From positions 744,001 to 808,000 of the forward strand of contig JABYQN010000007.1 in assembly GCA_022606135.1 (NCBI GenBank): a stretch of 64,000 bases of DNA, given 5' to 3'. The position numbers and the translations under genes are program-made. A model generated the notes under the pieces. The model had not been told where the DNA came from. It ran no database searches and saw nothing but the letters and a program-made list of their open reading frames with translations. Below, one piece after another: positions 57,947-64,000 of this stretch (position 1 is the first letter of the stretch; each line of letters begins with the position of its first letter). Origin of the DNA: Fomes fomentarius (taxonomy: Eukaryota > Basidiomycota > Agaricomycetes > Polyporales > Polyporaceae).

Positions 57947-59098
57947 ATGATGTCGACCAGTCTCAGCGACAAAGCAAAGGGCAAGCAACGAGTGGTTGAT
58001 CCTGTCCCCGAAATACCACCCATGAAGGATCTCACTATCCGGTTTACGGAGGGAATCCCGGATCTGACAGTGCAAATTGCGGAGAAGGACACCGTGAAGG
58101 ATGTTAAGAGTAACGTGAGCGTGACTCCCACACTATACTCATCTGCCCACGTTGACCATGGCTCCAAGATCCGCCTTGCACGACCTGAGCTGAAGGATAG
58201 ACGTCTAAGGCTCATACACTCCGGTCAACTACTCGCTGACAATAACCAGCTGTATTCTCGCATTCTGTCCCTGGAGCAGCGACGGAGACCTACGCAAGCG
58301 TCAAATAGCGGCGATGAGGCCGACGAAGCTGAGGACCAGAACGCCCCCGCACCGCCGACATGGCTGCACTGTTCGGTCGGGCCGCAGCTACACGAAGGGG
58401 AAGAAGAGGACAGCAGGATGCAGGTGCGCGTGTACGATAAGCTTTGCGCCATTCAACGTTGGGGCACCGGCATGGAGGGGCAGATCGAACTCATATGGGC
58501 CGCTGGTATGACAGACTGCCCAGCTGAAGCCGTTACGGGGCTTCGACCGGCTCGCTGCAGCTGGTTTCTCAGAGCAAGATATTGCGAATATACGGTTGCA
58601 GTTCCATGCGCATTCTGCTGGAGACTACATAGATCAGGAGTTCGATGACCAGGAAGACTGTACGTAGTTCTATCTGAGGAGGACGTTGTGATGGACTGAC
58701 TATTTCGCGTACCTGATTACACAGTTGACGAGCATGCTCGCGCGCTCGAAGAACAATGGATAGACTCCTTGGATGGTGGCAGTAGCGTCTCCTTAGCAAA
58801 TTCCCAACCGGCTGTCTCATCCTTGCACGACGGAATCGTGCTTGGATTTTTCTTCCCACTCATGCCATTCTTCTTCTTCCGAGGCGGCAAGCCAGCGGTG
58901 TTCTGGGATGATGACAGCGAGCAGGAAACGATGACGCCAGCGGTGTTCTCGTGAGTGTTCCATTCTAGGAGGTGCAGCGTGGTGGTTTGCTGATCCATCT
59001 GGAACCCGGACAGACGTCGGATGCAGATGGGCATCGTAGTAGGGTTCCTGTTAAATGTCCTATTCGGGGTGTGGACGTATCTCCTGTCAACACCGTAA
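57947..59098 (+). CDS. dsc3: DSC E3 ligase complex subunit 3 (DUF2407 ubiquitin-like)
   Basis: Golgi/endosome membrane subunit of the Dsc ubiquitin ligase that, in fission yeast, activates the SREBP homologue and handles membrane-protein quality control. The ATG at 57947 (57950 also possible) gives LSDKAKGKQRVVDPVPEIPP. A ubiquitin-like fold follows, split by an intron: LTIRFTEGIPDLTVQIAEKD, then IRLARPELKDRRLRLIHSGQ and LLADNNQLYSRI. An acidic linker leads to WLHCSVGPQLHEGEEED. The C-terminal DUF2407_C domain reads QLKPLRGFDRLAAAGFSEQD and IANIRLQFHAHSAGDYIDQE, then FDEHARALEEQWIDSLD. Two membrane segments close the protein: IVLGFFFPLMPFFFF and MGIVVGFLLNVLFGVWTYLL. Five short-intron exons; stop at 59096. 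Confidence 0.88.
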
Positions 59099-59907
59099 CG
59101 ATGCAATATAGGAGTATTGACACATCTGAACTGCGGTCTAAACTATCAGCCGGATGCACCCAAGTTTCTTATTGACCAGGGATGACCAAGAGACAGGTAA
59201 GTTCACGAACGACCGCCTAACCTTGCCAACTTTGCCACATGTATGGACATGCGAGAACATCGCTGAAGCCACACAATATATGGAGATTGGGCCAGATGCC
59301 ATGACTCAGCAAAGAGTCCGGCCGGATATCCCGGTACGCATATTGGGATGCTTCCGGGTAACGGCGTAACTTTATGCTAGCAGATGAATCGTTCTAGGTC
59401 AGTGAGTACTCCTTGCTCTCATGGTCATGCGCGTGTCCATGGAAGCGTCCCTCAGGTACTCTTCTCTCTTGTCCGTCTTCGTCGTCCTCGGCACCTTGTC
59501 CCGATACGGGCCAGCTTGGTCCGGCTAGGAGAGTGTCTGCGTAAGTCAGGTCGCGTAGGAGGGCCTGCTGTCGGAGTCTATCTCGCTTGTCACTTTTCCG
59601 GTCTGTTTGTGACCCAAATGAGCATCGAGTCGCTTTCAATGATGTCCATATTACGAAGACCACTACTTTGTGTACTTGGGTCATAGCACGAGTCTCGCGT
59701 AGATTTGATTGAGCGCCTATACGCGATAAAGGAACGCGACAGTCTTTTGCAAAACACGCGTCTTGCCACACGCGTTCATCCTCCCAAAAATTTCGGAACC
59801 AGCTTCCTCTCTCTCTCCTGTACATATACCCACTCTCTAACGTGCTTAAGGTATGTATGAGTGGTAATGATTGTCGCTGAATGCCTCAGGGCTCACAATG
59901 AGCATAG
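59099..59907. other. 809-base intergenic region
   Basis: Between DSC3 and the importin gene. Short ORFs on both strands without recognisable products; CT-rich toward the importin start. Confidence 0.45.
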
Positions 59908-62900
59908 ATGGACCTCCAAGCCCTCTCTCAGCTCTTCGCGTCCACATTCAGCTCCGATCCCAATGTCCAGAAAGCGGGAGAGCTCCAGATCCGCAAGGTA
60001 CGGACGGGTGTCTTGTAAAGAGAAACATATACTCAATCTACGGCATATAGCTCGGTGCCCAGGAGGGCATGATCACGAACGTCCTCCAGATCGTCGGGAA
60101 CGATAACGTTGATCTGTACGTGCCGACGCGTTCTCTGACCTCCTTCATGTTCAACTGAACCACGACAGCGCCACACGCCAGGCTGCGGCCGTTTACCTCA
60201 AAAATCGCGTGTATTCGTCCTACTTTGTTGATGTCTCTCCGCGTCCAGACCAGGTCCCGATCCCGCCTGTGGACCGCAATAACCTCAAGGCCGGCATTCT
60301 TCCCCTCATCGCGGCCTCGCCCAGCCGTGCAGTCACTGTACAGCTCGCGGGTGCCCTCAAGAATGTGGTCGCGCGCGACTTCCCTGAACACTGGCCCAAC
60401 TTGGTCGATGATGTCAAGAAATTGCTTGCGAGTGGAAACATCCGTGAGGTGCATGCGGGATGTGTGACCGCTCTTGAGATGGTTAGGGCGTTCAGGTGAG
60501 CCTTCACATGCATCCTAACACAGATCGTGCAGCGCTGGACGTGTCTCGCCCAGGTTCCGTCAAAACAACGACATTCTCCCCAAGCTCGTTGAAGCTTTCT
60601 TCCCCACCCTCGTGAACATCGCCACTCAAGCCCTTTCAAACCCGCCAGCTGGTACCAACCAGGAAGTGCCCACCCTTCTCCACCTTATTCTGAAAACATA
60701 CTCTACAAGTATCATCCTCCATCTGAGCGCCCACCAACAAAGCTCGGACAGTCTCGTGCCTTGGGGCCGTCTCCTCTTCCAGGTCGTTAACCTTCAAATC
60801 CCGAAGGATGCTGTTCCTGAGGATGAGGAGGAGCGCGAGCGGTCTGAGTGGTGGAAGGCGAAGAAGTGGGCATACAAGATCCTTGGCCGTCTCTTCCACC
60901 GCTTCGGCAACCCCTCGCAGCTTCCAAGCAGCCTGCAAAAGGACTACGCACAGTTCGCACAGCACTTCGTTACCACCTTCGCGCCGGAGATCTTCAAGGT
61001 GTACATTCAGCAGATCGACCTTTATGTCCAGGGACAAGCCTGGCTGTCTAGGAAGTGCCAATACCGTATCTTCACGTTCTTCACTGAATGGTATGCTACC
61101 CTCTATTGCCATGATTTTTTCATTGACGGCGGTGTAGTGTCAAGCCAAAGTCGACTTGGGCACTTCTCAAGCCCCACTTCGAGACACTCCTGCGGACATA
61201 CGTTTACCCTCAGCTCTCCTTCACGCCCACGAAGCAGGAGCAGTGGGAGACGGATCCTGTCGAGTTCGTTCGCACCACCGTCGGTAAGTCGACTCATCAT
61301 TATAGACTCTGTTATTACTCATAATAATTGTAGACGAGTACGAGGCATTTGACAGCCCTGTCTCCGCTGCGACCTCGTTCCTCTTCTCTCTGGCGAGCAA
61401 CAGGACAAAGACTACATTCTTGCCGATCCTTGGCTTCATCAATCAAGTCCTTCAGGCGTACGTCATACTCCGTTCGTTGATGAATGTCCTGACTGACAAG
61501 GCAATATGAATAGTAAACCCGCCGCTCCCCAGCGGTACGGTGCGCTCAACATGACCGCTGCGCTTGGCCCGTTCATCATGCGCCACCCCGATGTTAAGGA
61601 CAACATGGAGCCGTTCGTCCTTCAAAATGTCATCCCAGAGTTCGCATCTCCCGAGCCCTACATGCGTGCCATTGCTTGCGAGGTTCTCGGCACTGTCGTG
61701 AAGGCTGGACTCAAGTTCTCCGACGAGCAGCACCTGCACCAGGCGTTTACGGCCGTCGCCAACAGCATTGACGATGCTGAACTCCCTGTCCGCGTACACG
61801 CTTGCCTAGCTTTGACAGAGTTCGTCGTTGACTCTGAGACGGGTGAGTGAAATTGCTAGACTTTACTTCTGTTAGTTTCTGATATCGGGCGCACCTAACA
61901 GTCAAGAACGCCGTTGCGCCGCAAGTTGGCAAGGTTATCCAGAGTAAGATGTATCTCCCGCAATTTCGCATTCGTATGTGCTGACGCATGGTATGATAGC
62001 TCTCCTCAAGCTCTCCGAGGAGACTGACCTGGACATCCTCAATCACTGCATGGAGCAGATGGTCGACACGTACCAGAACGAGCTGCTTCCCGTTGCCGCG
62101 GAGCTCACTGCCCGCCTCGTAAGTAATTCTTATTTAGATGCACGCCAGCATGGCCTGACAGCGTCCACCAACAGTGTGAGACGTACGCTCGCCTTGCACG
62201 GGAGAGCCAGACGGCCGACGAAGCCGACAGTGGCCTCGACTACGACTCCGCCATGGATAGTGATGCCAACGAAGACAAGACGTTCGCCGCTATGGGTGTT
62301 GCAAAGACTATCATCACTGTTGTTAACGCTGTGGACTCTTCGCCTGAGATCCTTGCACAGATCCAGGAGATCATTATCCCCATCGTCAAGCTCACCCTCG
62401 AGGCTAAGCTGCTGGACCTATTCGATAACATGTATGACCTTGTCGATGCACTCACCTTCAAGCTCCGGAGCATCTCGCCCAACATGTGGCCTGTGTTCGA
62501 GCTCACTTACAAGCTCTTTAAGTCCGACGCTGTCGACTTCCTTGATGGTACGTCCTCGCGACCTTGTCAATGTTGTAGGGCTGATATAGGACCGATTTCT
62601 CGTAGAGATGTTGCCGTCGCTCGACAACTTCGTCTCGTTTGGGACGGAGGTGTTCAAGTCGCGCCCTGATTACAGGCAGATGGTCCTCGACATCTACCAG
62701 ACGTCAATCAGCAGCGACCACCTCGGCGAGAACGATGCCGTGAACGGCTGTAAGTTGGCTGAAAGTATACTCCTTAACCTGCGTGGCGTGGCCGATGACG
62801 TTAGTGCACTGCCTCTTCACACACTTGCCCTCAGTACTAATCACTTTATATTCGCGGTATACAGGCCCTCCAGCCTATCATCGCGACCGCGCTGCCCGTC

Positions 62901-63805
62901 TTGGACAAGGCGAGCACGAACGCTCTCCGCCTCGCGAACCTCAACGTCCTCGTTAACGCCATCCTCTACAACCCTGCCGCGACCTTGCACATCCTTGAGC
63001 AGGCCGGCCCCGGCACTGCACGCAAATTTTTCGACAAGTGGTTCGCATCCATCAACGTCGAGGCTCGCCTACCTCGTGTGCATGACAAGAAGCTTAGCGT
63101 CATGGCATTGTGCGCACTCATGGAGATGGACCCTGCGAACATCCCCGAGTCTGTACAGGAGGGATGGCCAGGCATCGTCTCCGGCGCGCTGAAGCTGTTC
63201 CAGGAGTACCCCAAGGCCGTGCAAGGTTCGTTCATTCTTTCATGATCAGAAGGTAGCCGATAACTAACAGTCCTGATAGCACGCAAGGAGCTTGAGGAGG
63301 CGTTCCAGACTGAGTCTGATGACGAAGACGATGACGATGACTCGAAGTTCCTGAACATGAACGAGGAAGATGGTACGCTTTGAAGCCGCTTTGATGTTGT
63401 GCAGTATCTAACACTCTTCGGCAGATGACGTTTGGGATGAGGACTCTGCTTACGTCGAGATGCTCGCGAACGAGGGCCAGCGTCTTCGTGAGAAGTCTGA
63501 ACGCGCGGCGGCTGGCGAGGATGTCTCTGACGATGACGATGAGGAAGACATCGAGGAGGAGCTCGGCTACATCAGCCCGCTCGATAACGTTGACCCATAC
63601 GTCTCATTCAAACAGGCCTTGACGAGTAAGTATTCCTCTAATAATCACTGACACTGGTGCTGACCATGCCTCTACAGCCTTCCAGTTGAAGAACGGTCAC
63701 GGATACCAGCTCGCGACGACGTCGCTCAGCCCCGACCTGCAGACCTTCCTCATGGAGGTCATGCGCATCGCCGAGGAACACTCCACCGCAGCCCCCGCCT
63801 CGTAG
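59908..63805 (+). CDS. importin-beta family karyopherin (importin-7/8, Sxm1/Nmd5 type)
   Basis: Nuclear import receptor built of HEAT repeats; yeast relatives Sxm1 and Nmd5 carry ribosomal proteins, Lhp1 and others. The start MDLQALSQLFASTFSSDPNV is followed by the importin-beta N-terminal (Ran-binding) region: QKAGELQIRK, TRQAAAVYLKNRV, NNLKAGILPLIAASPSRAVT and FPEHWPNLVDDVKKLL. HEAT repeats continue in PWGRLLFQVVNLQIPKDAVP, WAYKILGRLFHRFGNP, FTPTKQEQWETDPVEFVR, SPEPYMRAIACEVLGTVVKA, HCMEQMVDTYQNELLPVAAE and SISPNMWPVFELTYKLF. A long acidic loop near the C-terminus (DDEDDDDDSKFLNMNEED, then DDDDEEDIEEELGYISPLDN) is typical of the Cse1/importin-7 group. Over ten short introns. The reading is intact to the stop at 63803-63805, about 1,040 residues. 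Confidence 0.92.
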
Positions 63806-64000
63806 ATGTCTTTCATGCCTGCTCTCAACGATGGCCCTTGATGATCTGTTGTTCTTATATTGACTCTCGTCCCCTGATGATCTCGTCGCGCTTGCTCTCG
63901 ATTTCCCATACATTTACCGCATTTTCCTTTAGTTGTAATTCTGCACATGGTCTGGTTAGCACAGAAAGTAGAATGGAGCCTTTGCGTGTTTCGCGCTGCA

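Noticed and set aside
59394..59825. 143-codon minus-strand ORF upstream of the importin gene
   Set aside because: No domain, no introns, and it lies antisense in the promoter of a strong housekeeping gene.

Overview
The window comes from a filamentous basidiomycete, most likely an Agaricomycete. The coding sequences are split by many short GT-AG introns of about 45-75 bases. The gene content also fits: a run of cytochrome P450s, DUF6699- and DUF7137-type proteins known mainly from mushrooms and their relatives, a Dsc3-type ubiquitin-like membrane protein, a DASH subunit and a base-exchange phosphatidylserine synthase. All exon joins below were read by eye from splice signals and family conservation. 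No transcript data or searches were available.

Layout. 0-5 kb: the 5' part of a SEC14-RhoGAP gene (minus, cut by the window start), a divergent SAM methyltransferase (plus) and a DUF7137 membrane protein (minus). 5.5-14.3 kb: three tandem related P450 genes, all minus. Two look intact and carry 14-nt microexons for the I-helix motif. The third is a pseudogene with three lesions. A possible 86-residue gene lies between the first and second. 16.4-22.2 kb: a KHA1-type cation/H+ antiporter (plus) and nucleolar NOP58 (minus), convergent. 24-27.8 kb: two poorly characterised, partly disordered proteins; the second has a DUF6699-like domain. 27.8-34.4 kb: a 6.6 kb stretch with no gene I can support.

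34.4-41.8 kb: a large RING protein and a base-exchange phosphatidylserine synthase broken into many tiny exons, one of only 15 nt (both minus). 41.8-46.2 kb: a gene-poor stretch with a decayed WD40-like fragment. 46.2-63.8 kb: a dense housekeeping block with a Zn2Cys6 transcription factor, a TANGO2/NRDE protein, ARP6 (chromatin), an orphan, KIN17 and ASK1 sharing a roughly 300 bp divergent promoter, DSC3 and an importin-7/8-type karyopherin.

The P450s next to a methyltransferase hint at a specialised-metabolism locus, but no core synthase, prenyltransferase or transporter of the usual kinds is in view. I found no convincing CRISPR array, tRNA, rRNA or intact transposon. The clearest unusual signals are the microexons placed exactly on catalytic or family-defining motifs, and the pseudogene that lost exactly that segment.
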